DNA of 64,000 nucleotides from Alisma plantago-aquatica (lineage: Eukaryota > Streptophyta > Magnoliopsida > Alismatales > Alismataceae): contig OY856409.1 in NCBI GenBank assembly GCA_963693085.1, positions 1,616,297,711-1,616,361,710 of the forward strand, in the 5' to 3' direction. Shown piece after piece: positions 24,728-35,140 of the stretch. Numbering within the stretch: the first letter of the stretch is position 1; each line of letters begins with the position of its first letter. Made by a program: the position numbers and the translations under genes. Under the pieces are notes generated by a model that was not told the origin of the DNA, did no database searches, and saw nothing but the letters and a program-made list of their open reading frames with translations.

Positions 24728-25074
24728 TCTCCCTAGGATGTTTAGAAGTGGAATAATTGTAGGGATCTCTCTCTACGGTGGTATCTTCTTATATCTCCTT
24801 CTGACTATTTTATCTTGGGTTTGGGGTCAAAATTTGAGAAACAAAATTGTATCTTTGCTTCTTATAGTAGATTTTTCTATTTTTAGCCGCATGGTTTTTT
24901 TCCCCACATTGTGAGGGTTCTCTGCGTAAAAGTCTAGTCTTTCTTTCCCCTCTATATTTTTATGGTTATTATTTTCCGTTTACACACTTGTTGGTAACAC
25001 TTTCGTATTTTATTTTTTGTTTCATTAAGATCACATAGTATACGTGCACATATTCCCCAATCAACAACCTATCA
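24728..25074 (+). repeat. Element B 5' LTR, right part
   Basis: It continues the 3' LTR alignment from CATCT, through GGGATCTCTCTCTACG (3' copy GTGATCTCTCACTACG), to GTTGGTAACA and then CAACCTATCA. The primer site TTGTATCAGAG begins at 25077. With 1660-1985 it makes a 673-bp LTR; the 3' copy is 606 bp. Confidence 0.78.
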
Positions 25075-25099
25075 AGTTGTATCAGAGTGATGTTTGCAC

Positions 25100-25950
25100 A
25101 GATCGAAATATAGATGGGGATGGATGGTGATGCAATGATTGTTAAGTTGACGAGCACAAAGTGGCAGATTTGAAAACCCAAGATTAAGAATATTCTATAT
25201 TGCAAGGATTTGTATGATCCGGTAAAGGGACAAAACTCAGTGAGTTTGTCTAATACGGACTGGAAGAAACTAAATAGGAAGATAGTTTGAATAATGTAAA
25301 AGTGGCTCGATATTTCGGTGTTCCACCACATCTCAGAGGGTACGATACCACATATATGTGGGAAAAGCTCAAGAAATTGAATGAGAAGAAATCTACAACA
25401 AATAAAGCTTTCATCAAGAAGTTGGTGAACCGGAAGTATCGGGATGGTATAAGCATTGCCCACCACATAAATGAATTCCAAATTCTTATAAATCAATTGG
25501 GGTCCATGAAGATGGTTCTTGATGAGAACTTCAAGTACTACTTCTTCTGGGATCATTACCTGATAGTTGGGAGACACTTGTTGTGACATTCCACAATTCT
25601 ACACAAGAAGTAAAGTTAACACTTGATCAATGAAGAGTAGTCTACTAAATGAAGAGACTTGACGACGAGTCTTAGGTGATATCGGGTTAGAGGTGCACTT
25701 CACTAAGAGAAGGAGAACTGACAAAGCAAGAGATGGAGGTAGATCTCAGATCTACGATGCGGGAAGGATCGTGGTAGATCCAAGTCAAAGAGTAGAGAGT
25801 GCCTCCATTGAGGCAAACTGAGACATTATAAAAAGGATTGCAAGGTTCAAAAAAGAAACATGGGTCTTAATCCAAAGATAAGAAGGATGACGTTGAGAGT
25901 ACTGTAGCAACAATTTCATATGACAAGGACAATGATGATGACGTGGTTTT
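25100..25950 (+). pseudogene. Element B gag (decayed)
   Basis: Recognisable pieces: IVKLTSTKWQI, then KNILYCKDLYDPV near 25190 (copia UBN2-type gag), MWEKLKKLNEKKSTTNKAFIKKLVN near 25355, YRDGISIAHHINEFQILINQLG near 25440, and a zinc-knuckle remnant with C-x2-C and HYKKDC near 25800-25850. Stops are present. The longest clean piece is 25287-25586 (99 residues). It would have encoded the particle protein. Confidence 0.78.
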
Positions 25951-25959
25951 GACAATTTA

Positions 25960-28273
25960 GGAGCAGTGTTTGCATGCTTAAGATGATGATTTTGAGTGAT
26001 TGGTGGATAACATATCTTTTTATCATGTTTCACCTAGTAAGGAGTTCTTCACTTCATATAGGAAGGGAGCCTTTGGTAGGATGAATATGGGAAATTCTAG
26101 CTTTTCTAGAATTATCGGGATTGGAAACATTTGTGTTTAACCAAATGTCAGATGCACACTCACACTCAAGAATGTTATTCATATCCTAGATTTGTGACTT
26201 TGTTTAATATTTGGTTCCTTTTTCATAGAAAAGTATGTTGTATGGACTTTGACGGTGGCAAATGTAAAATCACAAAGGGGGCTTTGGTTATTGTACTAGG
26301 TAAATTGTGTCATACATTGTACAATACTAACTTAAAGTACTCAAAAGTGGAGATATACATGCAGTTAACGATCACCAAATAGATCTATGGCATACATGGT
26401 TAGGATACATGAGTGAGAAAGGCCTACAAATTTTATCAAAGTAGAGGTTGATTCCTTGTAGCAACAACACCAAGCTGAGCTCCTACGCTTCATGTCAGGC
26501 AAAAAGCATTAACCAGCTTTTTTAAGACAAGATCAAAGGTGAAGTCAATTCTTCTATAGTTGAATCATTCAAATGTTTGTAGTTTGTTGGAGGTGGCTTC
26601 ATAGGGTGACAATAGGCATTTTGTCACATTCACTGATGATGTATCTAGGAAGGTGTTTATGGGTCTACTTATTGAAGACCAATGACTAGGTCTTTTAGAA
26701 ATTTTATGCCATGGTGAAGTGGGAGATAGAAAAAAGCGAAAGTGTCTGTGTGCAGACTTTAGAGAAGAGTACAATTTCCATGGATTTCTAGGAATATTGT
26801 GCACATCATAACATATGGCATGAGAGGACAAGGCCCAACATACCACAACATAATAGTACAACTAATAGGAAGAACCACACCACATTGGATAAAGTCAGAT
26901 GCATATTTAAGACTGACAATTTCCTAAGACATCATGGGGTGAGGCGGTGAGTACTACCTACTATTTGATTAGACAATCACAATCAATTCCTCAGGGGTTT
27001 GAGATATCTGAGAAGGTATGGACAGGAAAGGATGCATCCTATGCTCATCTACAAGTATTTGGATGCAAGGCACAAGCACATGTTCCAAACAAAAAGAGGA
27101 AAAATTTAGATGATAAAGTGGTGCCATGTATCTTTCTTGGATATGAAGATCATTGGTTTGGCTACAAGTTATAGGATCTTGTGAAAAAGACCATAAACAA
27201 ACACAAAGATGTGACATTCTGTGAGACTTATACAGTTATAGAGCCTAAGAGTGATGATATAAAGGTGGGAGGATCATATTACATTTCTTATGATAATGGG
27301 TATGAGTATGCTTCAACTTCTTCATAGGTTTAGTCTTAATATGACGAAGAAGAGAAGCATGATCACCTTGAGTAGCAGAGTGATAGCACATCGATTATTT
27401 CTATTCCAGATGCCCAATTGAGTGATTCAGGATCATAGTCAGAGACATCTGGGCAGGGGGAGTAAGATCATCACTAGGTAGAGTCGTCACACCAGTAGTT
27501 GAGGAGGTCTGATAGAGTTCGTCATCCTTTATCCAGATATCTGGTATTTCAATACATTGTTCTTACTGATCAAGGGGAGCTAGAGACTTTTTCAGGAGGA
27601 ATAGACTCATAGAGATAGAGCATAATGGCATCAGATGATGCAGGAGGAGATGTCTCCTTTATTAGAAGAATAATACCTATGATCTTGTAATGCTCCCAAA
27701 GGGTCAGAGAGTACTAAAGAACAAGTGGGTCTATAAGATGAAGAGAGATAACAACAACAAGGATATCGGATACAAAGACATACCAGTTGTCAAGGGCTAT
27801 AGTAAAAAACCATGGGCCTATTCTGATGAGATATTTTCTCCTATTGTGAAGATGACTTCTATCAGATTGATTTTAGGCTTGGCTTCTAACCTAGATCTAG
27901 AACCTGGGTAGATGGATGTGAAGATGGCATTTCTTCACGATGATCTAGTAGAGAAAATCTACATGGAGCAGTAAGAAGGCCTTCAGGTCAAGGAAAAAGA
28001 GCATTTAGTCCACATATTGAAGAAGAGTTTGTATGGTTTGAAACAAGCTCACAGGAAGTAGTACGAGAAGTTTTATTCTTTAATGTAGAGTCACGAGTAC
28101 CATAAGACAAATGTCGATCTATGTACATACACTAGGAGGTTTTCCAATGGCAAGTTTGTTATTCTACTACTCTATGTGGATGTCATGTTGATAGTGGGAT
28201 AGAATATCAGTTTGATTAAGAAACAAAAGACAAAACTTTTCAAAACCTTTAAAATGAAGAATTTGAAACCAAT
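25960..28273 (+). pseudogene. Element B pol, 5' part (protease, integrase, reverse transcriptase)
   Basis: Protease remnant near 25990: VDNISFYH, where the catalytic D-S/T-G is lost, then KEFFTSYRKGAFGRMNMGN. GAG-pre-integrase near 26385: LWHTWLGYMSEKGLQILSK, with H-to-Y loss in the usual GH. The integrase C-terminal SH3-like part is clear at 27047-27174 (VFGCKAQAHVPNKKRK, then PCIFLGYEDHWFGYKL). Reverse transcriptase begins near 27690 (LKNKWVYKMKRD), with FSPIVKMTSIR near 27835, SLYGLKQAH near 28030 and LLYVDVMLIVG near 28170, where catalytic YVDD has become YVDV. It reads to KMKNLKP, where the Cassandra insert cuts it. Confidence 0.82.
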
Positions 28274-28563
28274 TGTAACAGCCCGGGATTTGAGGCCTCA
28301 GATAACATGATATTAAAAGGAATGATTGGACTACCCATATCACCAAGGTGCACCTCCTTTTCCGGGAGCCCATCACTAAGAACTCCATAGTTAAGTGTGC
28401 TCAGCTTGGAGTAGTACTGGGATGGGTGACATGTCAGGAAGTTGATCCTAGCATGCGTGTGAGTGAGGACAAAGCACATAGTTAAGGCTAGTGGTGGTCT
28501 GTGGGGACATTCGTCATTCCTGAAACTCTACTAGAGCCTAGGGTAGTGGGCTCGGGCGTTACA
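28274..28563 (+). repeat. Cassandra LTR 1 (forward, complete)
   Basis: It runs from TGTAACAGCCCGG to GGGCGTTACA. The 5S-like segment spans about 28345-28455 and includes AGAACTCCATAGTTAAG and GAGTAGTACTGGGATGGGTG. These match plant 5S rRNA at most positions, including the pol III internal control region. Confidence 0.85.
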
Positions 28564-28565
28564 AA

Positions 28566-28578
28566 TGGTATCAGAGCC
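28566..28578 (+). other. Cassandra primer-binding site, forward arm
   Basis: TGGTATCAGAGCC lies two bases after LTR 1 and is a perfect tRNA-Met primer site. The internal region (28564-28816) is about 250 bp, non-coding, and ends in the purine tract AAGTGGGGGAGAT before LTR 2. Confidence 0.8.
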
Positions 28579-28816
28579 ATAACCCCTCTAGTAGGTGAGG
28601 CCCACATGGACATGTGTCATGCCAGTCTTGAACCGTGCAGTCCAGGCAGGTAGGAAAGGGTTGTCCATGGTTGACGTAGCCACCCCTACGTTGGTATTCT
28701 GTGATCGGGAGCTGGGTGTCAATGAGCCATTGTGGGTCTGCACTGAAATGGGGTTAGATTATGAGGCCATATAGTTGAGCCTTGACGAGGACGTCAATAG
28801 TCTAAGTGGGGGAGAT

Positions 28817-29066
28817 TGTAACATCCCAGGACTTGAGGCCTCGGATAACATGATCTTAAAAGGAATGATTGGACTACCCATATCACCAAGGTGCACCTCC
28901 TTTTCCGGGAGCCCATCACTAAGAACTCCATAGTTAAGTGTGCTCAGCTTGGAGTAGTACTGGATGGGTGACCTGTCGGGAAGTTGATCCTGGCATGTGT
29001 GTGAGTGAGGGCAAAGTGCACAGTTAAGGCTAGTGGTGTTCTGTGGGAACAGTCGTCATTCCTGAA
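28817..29066 (+). repeat. Cassandra LTR 2 (forward, 3'-truncated)
   Basis: It opens TGTAACATCCC and follows LTR 1 closely, with the 5S-like part at about 28888-28995, but stops at CATTCCTGAA. LTR 1 has roughly 40 further bases at this point. The central junction of the inverted dimer is at about 29067-29071. Confidence 0.78.
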
Positions 29067-29071
29067 GACTG

Positions 29072-29350
29072 GCCCACTGCCCTAGGCTCTAGTAGAGTTT
29101 CAAGAATGAAGACTGGCCCCACAAACCACTACTAGTCTTAACTGCGTACTTTGTCCACACTGACGCGCAAGCCAGGATCAACTTCTCGATTAGTCACTCA
29201 TCCTAATACTACTCCAAGCCGAGCACGTTTAACTATGGAGTTCTTTAGTGATGGGATCCCGAAAAAAGAGGTGCACCTTGGTGATATGGGTAGTCCAATC
29301 ATTCATTTTAAGATCATTTTATCTGAGGCCTCAAATCCTAGGATGTTACA
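29072..29350 (-). repeat. Cassandra LTR 3 (reverse, truncated at its 3' end)
   Basis: Read on the minus strand it starts TGTAACATCCTAGG at 29350 and lacks only about the last dozen bases, stopping at the central junction. The 5S-like part spans about 29172-29281 on the minus strand. Confidence 0.78.
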
Positions 29351-29603
29351 ATCTCCCCCACTTAGACTCTTGATGTCCTCATCAAGGTTCAACTATATGG
29401 CCTCATAATCTGACCCCATTTTAATGCAGACCCACAATGGCCCATGGACACTCAGCTCCCGATCACGGAATACCAGCGCAAGGGTGGCTACGTCAACCAT
29501 AGACAACCCTTTCCTACATGTCTGGACCACACGGCTGAAAACTGGCATGCCACATGCCCATGCGGGCCCCACCTACTGGAGGGGTTATGGCTCTGATACC
29601 ATT

Positions 29604-29897
29604 TGTAACGCCCGTCGGGCCCACAGTCCATGGCTCTAGTAGAGTTTCAGGACTGATGACTAACCCCACAAATCACCACTAGCCTTAACTGTGCACTTTG
29701 TCCACACTGACGCGCAAGCCAGGATCAACTTCCCGTCTGGTCACCCATCCTAATACTACTCCAAGCCGAGTACGCTTAACTATGGAGTTCTTTAGTGATG
29801 GACTCCTAGAAAAGGAGGTGCACCTTGGTGATATGGGTAGTCCAATCATTCCTTTTAAGATCATTTTATCTGAGGCCTCAAATCCTGGGATGTTACA
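29604..29897 (-). repeat. Cassandra LTR 4 (reverse, complete)
   Basis: Minus strand: TGTAACATCCCAGG to GGGCGTTACA. A reverse primer site (GGCTCTGATACCA on the plus strand, 29589-29601) adjoins it and the reverse internal region 29351-29603 lies between LTR 3 and LTR 4. The 5S-like part is at about 29717-29827. Confidence 0.82.
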
Positions 29898-30760
29898 CCA
29901 ACATGACAGATTGTAGGGATGGAGATTACACATGACAAGAAGTAACACAAGTTGTGGTTGTCACTGGAGAGCTATGTTGAACGAATTTTGAAGCAGTTCA
30001 AGAAGAGCAAGTCCAAAGACGTGAGTATTATACTATCTGGTCATTTCAAGCTAAGTAAGAAGTCATGACCATCTACTAATGAGGAAAAGGAGGAGATGGC
30101 CAACATTTTCTATTCTTCTGTCGTGGGGAGTTTGATGCACACAATGGTGTGTACTCATCCTGATGTTGATCATATAGTTGGGGTTTTAAGTAGGTTTCTC
30201 TCAAACCCTAGGAAAGATCACTGGGGCGTGGTCAAGTGAATCTTAGATACTTACGAGGCACCATCAACACGTGTTTGATGCTTGGTAATTTTGAATCAAT
30301 TCTGAAACATTTTGTTGATACTGATATAGTAGGTGATATTGATCACAGAAAGTCTACCTTTGAGTATGTTATCACTTTTACAGGGGGCATATCTTGACAG
30401 TTCAAGTTATATAAGTGTGTTGCACTTTCTACATTAGAGACATAATGAATTACAACAGCGGAAGTAGGAAAAGGTTGATCCAAAAATAATTTGTGATAGT
30501 TAGAGTACTATTGACTTGAGCAAGAGCACAATGTGTCATGCATAGACTAAGCAAATTGATGTGAGATATTATTGACTTCATGACGTGATTGATTAGAAGT
30601 TGCTGACTCTTAAGAAGATCTGTACTTAGAAGAATGCTTTGATATGATGATCAAAATGGTAACACACGACAAGTTGGAGATCTGCAAAGAACTCAATGGG
30701 ATACATTCAAAGTGATAGTTATGTGATGATAGTCCCCTCTTTGGGTTGAATGGGGGAGAT
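29898..30760 (+). pseudogene. Element B pol, 3' part (reverse transcriptase end, RNase H)
   Basis: It resumes with IVGMEITHDKK and LWLSLESYVERILKQFKKS, then EEMANIFYSSVVGSLMHTMV near 30090, PDVDHIVGVLSRFLSNPRKDHW near 30160, and the RNase H piece DIVGDIDHRKSTFEYVITF near 30320-30380. This order is typical of the Tork-type copia polyprotein end. Stops are frequent. The rest, to the purine tract at about 30748-30760, is 3' internal sequence. Confidence 0.8.
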
Positions 30761-31366
30761 TGTTGGGCCTGTGCTTTCAACCCATGAAACGAAAGACCAT
30801 TAGGAGATTATCTCTGTTGTTGTTGCATGGGAAGGGTTATAAAATCCATGCTTCTCACACAACAAAGGGGCCGCAACCAACAACTAAGAATTAGAAAGGC
30901 AGTCGTCAAGCCAAAGAAAAGACAAAAGAAGAAGAATGGCAACACCTTAGAGACGAAGAGGAAAAGCAAAGACGAAGCAGAGAGAAAAAGAAAGGGAAGA
31001 AGAAATGGAGTGAGCAGGACTACCAAGGCATCTTGGTGTCGTCTATCAATGTGCACTATGTGAAAAGACATCTTTTTGAAAAGTTCTAGGGTGGTAGAAT
31101 TATAGTGATCTCTCACTACGATGAATTCTTCTCATTTATGCTTATGACTATATTATCTCGGATTTGGAGTCAATAAAATATATTTTTACTTTTTATAGTA
31201 GATTTGTTCGAAGTTGGTCCAATAATTTTTGTATCATATATTGTTAGTGTTTTCCATGTAAAAATCTGGTCTTTTTTTTCCTCCATTTTCTTGCACTTAT
31301 TGTTTTGAATTTATACAATTGGTAACATTTTCGGCATAAGATACATTTACATGGAACAACCTAAGA
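30761..31366 (+). repeat. Element B 3' LTR (606 bp)
   Basis: It opens TGTTGGGCCTGTGC after GAATGGGGGAGAT and ends ACCTAAGA, one base off the expected CA end. A TATAAAA box is at 30838-30844. It is shorter than the 5' LTR mainly because of a deletion near the right end. The overlapping frames at 30808-31116 are LTR shadows. Confidence 0.8.
30838..30844 (+). promoter_or_regulatory. TATA box of element B 3' LTR
   Basis: TATAAAA sits at the same LTR offset as in the 5' copy. If transcription started here it would run rightward toward the 3' end of the ATL gene, antisense to it. Confidence 0.4.
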
Positions 31367-32494
31367 CGATTTAAATATATGCTCTCCTTCTTGGACACCC
31401 CTATCATTCTCATCCCTCTGCTCTCACAATTGCCATCCAGTCCCGAGCAAAAGTAACGGTGTCTTCTGGAAATCAGACGTTTGGAAGTCACTCATCAGCC
31501 ATTCGTCTATGGCAAGAGAATCATCAACATCAAGACTATAGCCATCGTGACCTGCCAGCACTGCATCAGGGCGCCGCAACGAGTGCCCAGAAGACACGTA
31601 TCGTGCTACCAGCAGCAATCGGGCGGCCGAAATTCCGGCCACCGCGGTGAGAGCATGTCCGGCAGGGAATTGCTAATGCTAATCCTATCAGCGACGGGCG
31701 GCGGCGACGAGATGAATTGACATACGAACAAACAACGGATGAATCACCTGTTCTCCATACAGAGAATGGCCGTTGATACACAAAAATCTGACTACACTTC
31801 CTACAGAATCAGCCGTATGGTACAAAATTTTCCGAGTTCCTATATCGATCTAAAGGCTCGGTCGCATACGATATGACATCTAAAGCATTCACCTCTACTA
31901 CACAGCTACAAGCCGCAGCCTATGGCTACTACTGCGTTCCCAGCACAGGACTCCGTACCCGGCCGGGAGTCGTGATTGAAAGCCAACCAGCAGACTGCAC
32001 AATTTTTTCCGCTTCTTCTTCCTCTTGAACCAGCTGGCCGCTGCCTCGGAACTCCCGTTAACGCCCTTTCTATGCTCCTGACAGTCGCGTACTTCGAGAC
32101 CCAGTCACACAGCTAGCTGGCCCAGAAGGTGGTTGCTGATGTGGGTTGTGGCAAACTCCCAGGTCACGTGACCTCCATCTTCCTTCCTTTTCCCCACAAT
32201 TCTTTCTAGCTGCTAGCTTAGACCCCAATCTGTCACATCTCCTCTTTGCTTCTTCGTCGTCGTCGTTTTGCCACCGTCCGCCGCGGGTGCCCCCTGGCAG
32301 ACACCTGGTATCATATGGCTTCGGTCCCGTGGTACTATATGCAATGCCGCCGTCTGGATGATCGAGACATGTATTGACGATCCGGCTGCTGCTCCCCAAG
32401 GGGCAAGGGCAAATTCGTCTTGCAAAACATTAGTGAACAATGCCACAGGGGAAAACAAAACTGTTTTGACGCCTGAACTGAACTAGCGAGCTAG
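31367..32494 (-). other. 3' flank and probable 3' UTR of the ATL gene
   Basis: It is 1.1 kb of mixed-composition DNA between the B insertion and the ATL stop codon, downstream of the gene. GC content rises toward the gene. Six short frames overlap on both strands and none resembles a protein I know. I saw no clear AATAAA-type signal on the minus strand. The ATL transcript presumably ends here. Confidence 0.5.
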
Positions 32495-34219
32495 CTACCG
32501 ACTAGGGCCGTTGCCTCCACCTCCGGCCCCTCCTCCTCTTGCGGTGGGCCACAACCCCGTCCGCCACGCCGAGAACCCTTGCCATTTCTTCCTCAGTGCC
32601 CGCTCTCTCTCCTCCTGGATCGCCACAGGCCGGTTTGCCGCAGCCAGACGGCTCATCCCCGAGATCTCCGACGCACACCGCCCGTTGATCGCCGTCGAGG
32701 GAGACGAGATTGTTGACGACGACGCGGACACCCTGGCACGAGCCGACGCCGAGTACCTGGCGCTGTCAGCCGCTGACAGGATCATCTCCCGCCGCAGCAC
32801 CAGCAGGTCCGACGGCTTCAGGTCGCTCCACCGCCGCTCCTGCATTGATACACCGGCGGGCGAGGGGACGCCTTCATTGCCGCTGGAGATCAAGATGCGG
32901 TGCCCGAAACGGCGCTGCACCTCCTCTTGGTTCCTGACCGATTTCGTCGAAGGCGGTATCCCCGCCAACTGGTCCGTCGTGGTAAGCAACAGCCCGTCTT
33001 TCCTCCTAAGAGGCTGCTCGGGCTCTGGTCCCCTCGCCGTGGCTGCCGCGTTGCTGAGGATCGCATCGTCAATGGATTTCCTCCTCCCGGGCCTTTCCAC
33101 AACGACCTGAAGCAGCGCCGCGCCGCTGGACTTCTCACCCGCAGAGGAATGCCGCCCCGTAAGCGTCGACAGCGAGAACGAGGCCCGGCCCGTGAGGATG
33201 TTGAACGGGGCGCAGCCAGAGTAATTGTTTGTGGATGACACTGAATCAGCAGCACCGGTCGGCGAACCTCTAGCTTCTGGCAATTGTTCTGCGCCGGTGC
33301 TGCCGCAAAGAGGCTTGCCGTCTCTTTCCCCATCCCATTGTTGCCGTTGCAACGTGCCATCCTCGCCGCTTCCATCTCCATCTCCATCTCCCCCGTCCCT
33401 ACTACTACCTGACACACGCAGATCATTTTCCGGCGGGGCCTGCGGCTGCGGCACGAGCTTAGGGTCCGCTGCGGGGATGAGGAACGCATCCTCAGGATCC
33501 ACACGACACCTGCACAGCGGACAAGTCGAGTGCGCGTCCAGCCATGTGTCCACGCACTCGACGTGGAACGCGTGCTTGCATTTCGGCAGCAACCGCAGCA
33601 GCTCGGCGGGGTCGAACCGGTTCAGGCAAACAGCACATTCCAGGCCACCTCCACTCGACTCGGCCTTCTGGCCAAGAAGGACGCCGAACCGAAACAGAGG
33701 GAGGGACTCGACGACGCACCGGTCGATGCCGGAGTTGCGTGGTGGCGCCGCGCCACCGTTGAGGTTGCTGTTAGAGAACCCGCCGCCGCTGGCACCGTTC
33801 CGGGCGCCCGAGCCACGCTTGCAGTGCTTGGCATAAAGGAGGAGGAGGAAAGTGATGGAGAACATGGTGGTGAGGACGCCGACGACGATCGCGATGCTGG
33901 GGCGGAATGGGGCGACATTGGAGGCGGATGGGGATGAGGAATGGTGCTGGTCCTGCTGTTGTTGCGCGCTCGGGGGAGGGCTGCTGTGGAGGGTGAAGGT
34001 AGGGGTTCCTCCGGTGGCAGCGGAGGCAGAGATGCTCATGCGAGGGTGAGCGAAGGGACGGGGAGTGTACGTTGCGCCTGAGCCAGGAGATGGAGCCCAG
34101 GCAGTTCCCATCCGCCTGTTGTGCAAGGGAATGGGAGGGGACGCCATTGATGATTCTGTTGTTGTTGATGATCGGCAGTCCACGCCGGGCGAGAAAGAAT
34201 TCTCTCTCAATTCTGGCAA
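32495..34219 (-). CDS. ATL-family RING-H2 E3 ubiquitin ligase (ATL42/ATL43-like)
   Basis: This is an intronless 574-residue membrane ubiquitin ligase of the ATL family, which couples an E2 to substrate ubiquitination at a membrane; substrates cannot be inferred. Residues 108-130 (PSIAIVVGVLTTMFSITFLLLLY) form one hydrophobic helix. The GLD-type motif GIDRCVVESLPLFRFG spans 164-179. RING-H2 ligands are C195, C198, C214, H216, H219, C222, C233 and C236, with the ATL-typical Trp226; all are present. The long C-terminal tail has RWSDLKPSDLLVLRR, shared by the ATL42/43 group, and low-complexity Ser/Gly runs. No signal peptide is obvious. The ATG at 34219 gives the longest frame; a second at 34147 (MASPPIPLHN) is possible. 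The gene is GC-rich, unlike the AT-rich transposons around it, and looks intact. Confidence 0.93.
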   Translation of the reverse strand: MPELRENSFSPGVDCRSSTTTESSMASPPIPLHNRRMGTAWAPSPGSGATYTPRPFAHPRMSISASAATGGTPTFTLHSSPPPSAQQQQDQHHSSSPSASNVAPFRPSIAIVVGVLTTMFSITFLLLLYAKHCKRGSGARNGASGGGFSNSNLNGGAAPPRNSGIDRCVVESLPLFRFGVLLGQKAESSGGGLECAVCLNRFDPAELLRLLPKCKHAFHVECVDTWLDAHSTCPLCRCRVDPEDAFLIPAADPKLVPQPQAPPENDLRVSGSSRDGGDGDGDGSGEDGTLQRQQWDGERDGKPLCGSTGAEQLPEARGSPTGAADSVSSTNNYSGCAPFNILTGRASFSLSTLTGRHSSAGEKSSGAALLQVVVERPGRRKSIDDAILSNAAATARGPEPEQPLRRKDGLLLTTTDQLAGIPPSTKSVRNQEEVQRRFGHRILISSGNEGVPSPAGVSMQERRWSDLKPSDLLVLRREMILSAADSARYSASARARVSASSSTISSPSTAINGRCASEISGMSRLAAANRPVAIQEERERALRKKWQGFSAWRTGLWPTARGGGAGGGGNGPSR

Positions 34220-35140
34220 TGGAGATCGGAGCTCTCGCTAACCAGAGAAAGAGGAGATGAAGGAGAAAAGGGAGAGGTTAGGCACTAGGCAGGTTGAGGC
34301 CTCTCTCTGGTTTCTCGTTTCTGTGGAGGAACAAGAAAGGAGGGAGGAATAGGAGCGGGAGGGAAGAGGGTGGTGACCACATCTCGAACAAGGGGTGGTA
34401 ACGACAACCCAGTTCGTCTTTTTCCACCCAACTTTTCTTTCCCTCCTAATGCTTCGGCTGTTTCTTAGTTATCCTCCTTTGGTGTGTGCGAATGGCATGG
34501 TATGGTTCCACTCCCCCTCACCGTAGCCATGCCCATCCCCGCAACCGCTTTTGGCTTTTTCCTGGTTACCCCTGCGTGGTGTGTGGTATGGCCCTGTATG
34601 TTTTAATTGCTTTTGCCCTTACTAATCACCACCCCCCCCCCCCCCCCCCCCCCCCCCCCCACTTTTTGCTGCACCGTGCACGAGTGAGTGAGAGGAAGGG
34701 CGTCGTCACGTTCCCCGTGAATCGGGTTTCGGGGCACCGCCGTGGTTGTTGATGGCATGCCCCCGGGACCCCTCCCCGGGTTTCGCCTTGGGCTAGGCGG
34801 ACACACCGGACCTTGTTTCGTGCGTTTGAACGTTTGAATTCCAAGTCTGTCTAATTATTATATCCACTTCCCTTTTCCCATGAATTAAATTCATATCGTA
34901 GTAAGTATCATGATGTGCCAAACGCATTGCCGGCAGTTCTCTGAATATTTATTGAAATAGCATCACTTGGCACGATGGCTTCGTGACCCAGAACTCGCAT
35001 CGGGATTGGATGCTAAGCCAGAGGCGGAAGAATGTTAGCTTCAAATGTTTATTATTATATTCAGTTTACATATGTGGTAAATTACTATACATATACCCCT
35101 GATATTATTTAAATGTTTGTTACGTTACTGTATGTATGTT
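34220..35140 (-). other. Upstream region of the ATL gene
   Basis: On the gene strand the first 150 bases are CT-rich, a common leader composition. No convincing TATA box is seen near the start. The homopolymer at 34632-34670 is listed separately. The short frames at 34486-34844 are driven by the C tract and overlap on opposite strands. No other gene is supported. Confidence 0.45.
34632..34670. repeat. 39-base C homopolymer upstream of the ATL gene
   Basis: An unbroken run of 39 C on the plus strand (G on the gene strand) lies about 413 bases upstream of the ATL start codon. Such a run could form G-quadruplex structures on the gene strand. Homopolymers this long are also prone to sequencing and assembly error, so its exact length is uncertain. 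Confidence 0.85.

Larger units (their letters stand above)
28274..29897. mobile_element. Inverted-dimer Cassandra (5S-rRNA TRIM) in B's reverse transcriptase
   Basis: Order on the plus strand: LTR, internal, LTR (truncated), then LTR (truncated), internal and LTR in reverse orientation. Each LTR carries a 5S rRNA-like segment and opens TGTAACA, the diagnostic of Cassandra. Outer edges are TGTAACAGCCC and GGGATGTTACA, both LTR starts. Flanks are CCAAT (28269-28273) and CCAAC (29898-29902), a 4/5 TSD. Removing 28274-29897 and one TSD copy restores B's frame from NLKPT into QIVGMEI. So the whole palindromic unit behaves as one insertion. It encodes nothing. Confidence 0.85.
1660..31366 (+). mobile_element. 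Element B: Tork-like Ty1/copia retrotransposon, heavily interrupted
   Basis: The 5' LTR starts TGTTGGGCC at 1660, is split by element A, and resumes at 24728-25074. The 3' LTR is 30761-31366. The primer-binding site (TTGTATCAGAG, near the tRNA-Met complement) follows the 5' LTR at 25077, and a purine tract (AATGGGGGAGAT) precedes the 3' LTR. Flanks are TGATT (1655-1659) and CGATT (31367-31371), a 4/5 TSD. Domain order is gag, zinc knuckle, protease, integrase, reverse transcriptase, RNase H, as in copia. Many stops show it is dead. Without A and the Cassandra insert it is about 5.3 kb. Confidence 0.88.

Noticed and set aside
28345..29827. Four 5S rRNA-like segments as real 5S rRNA genes
   Set aside because: They diverge at several positions and sit in LTRs with TGTAACA ends and primer sites. 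This is the known structure of Cassandra.
32511..33836. Plus-strand frames of up to 203 codons opposite the ATL gene
   Set aside because: They are antisense shadows of a GC-rich coding sequence. The minus frame has a full RING-H2 domain.
34486..34844. Frames around the C tract as small proteins
   Set aside because: They depend on poly-Pro or poly-Gly from the homopolymer and appear on both strands in several frames.
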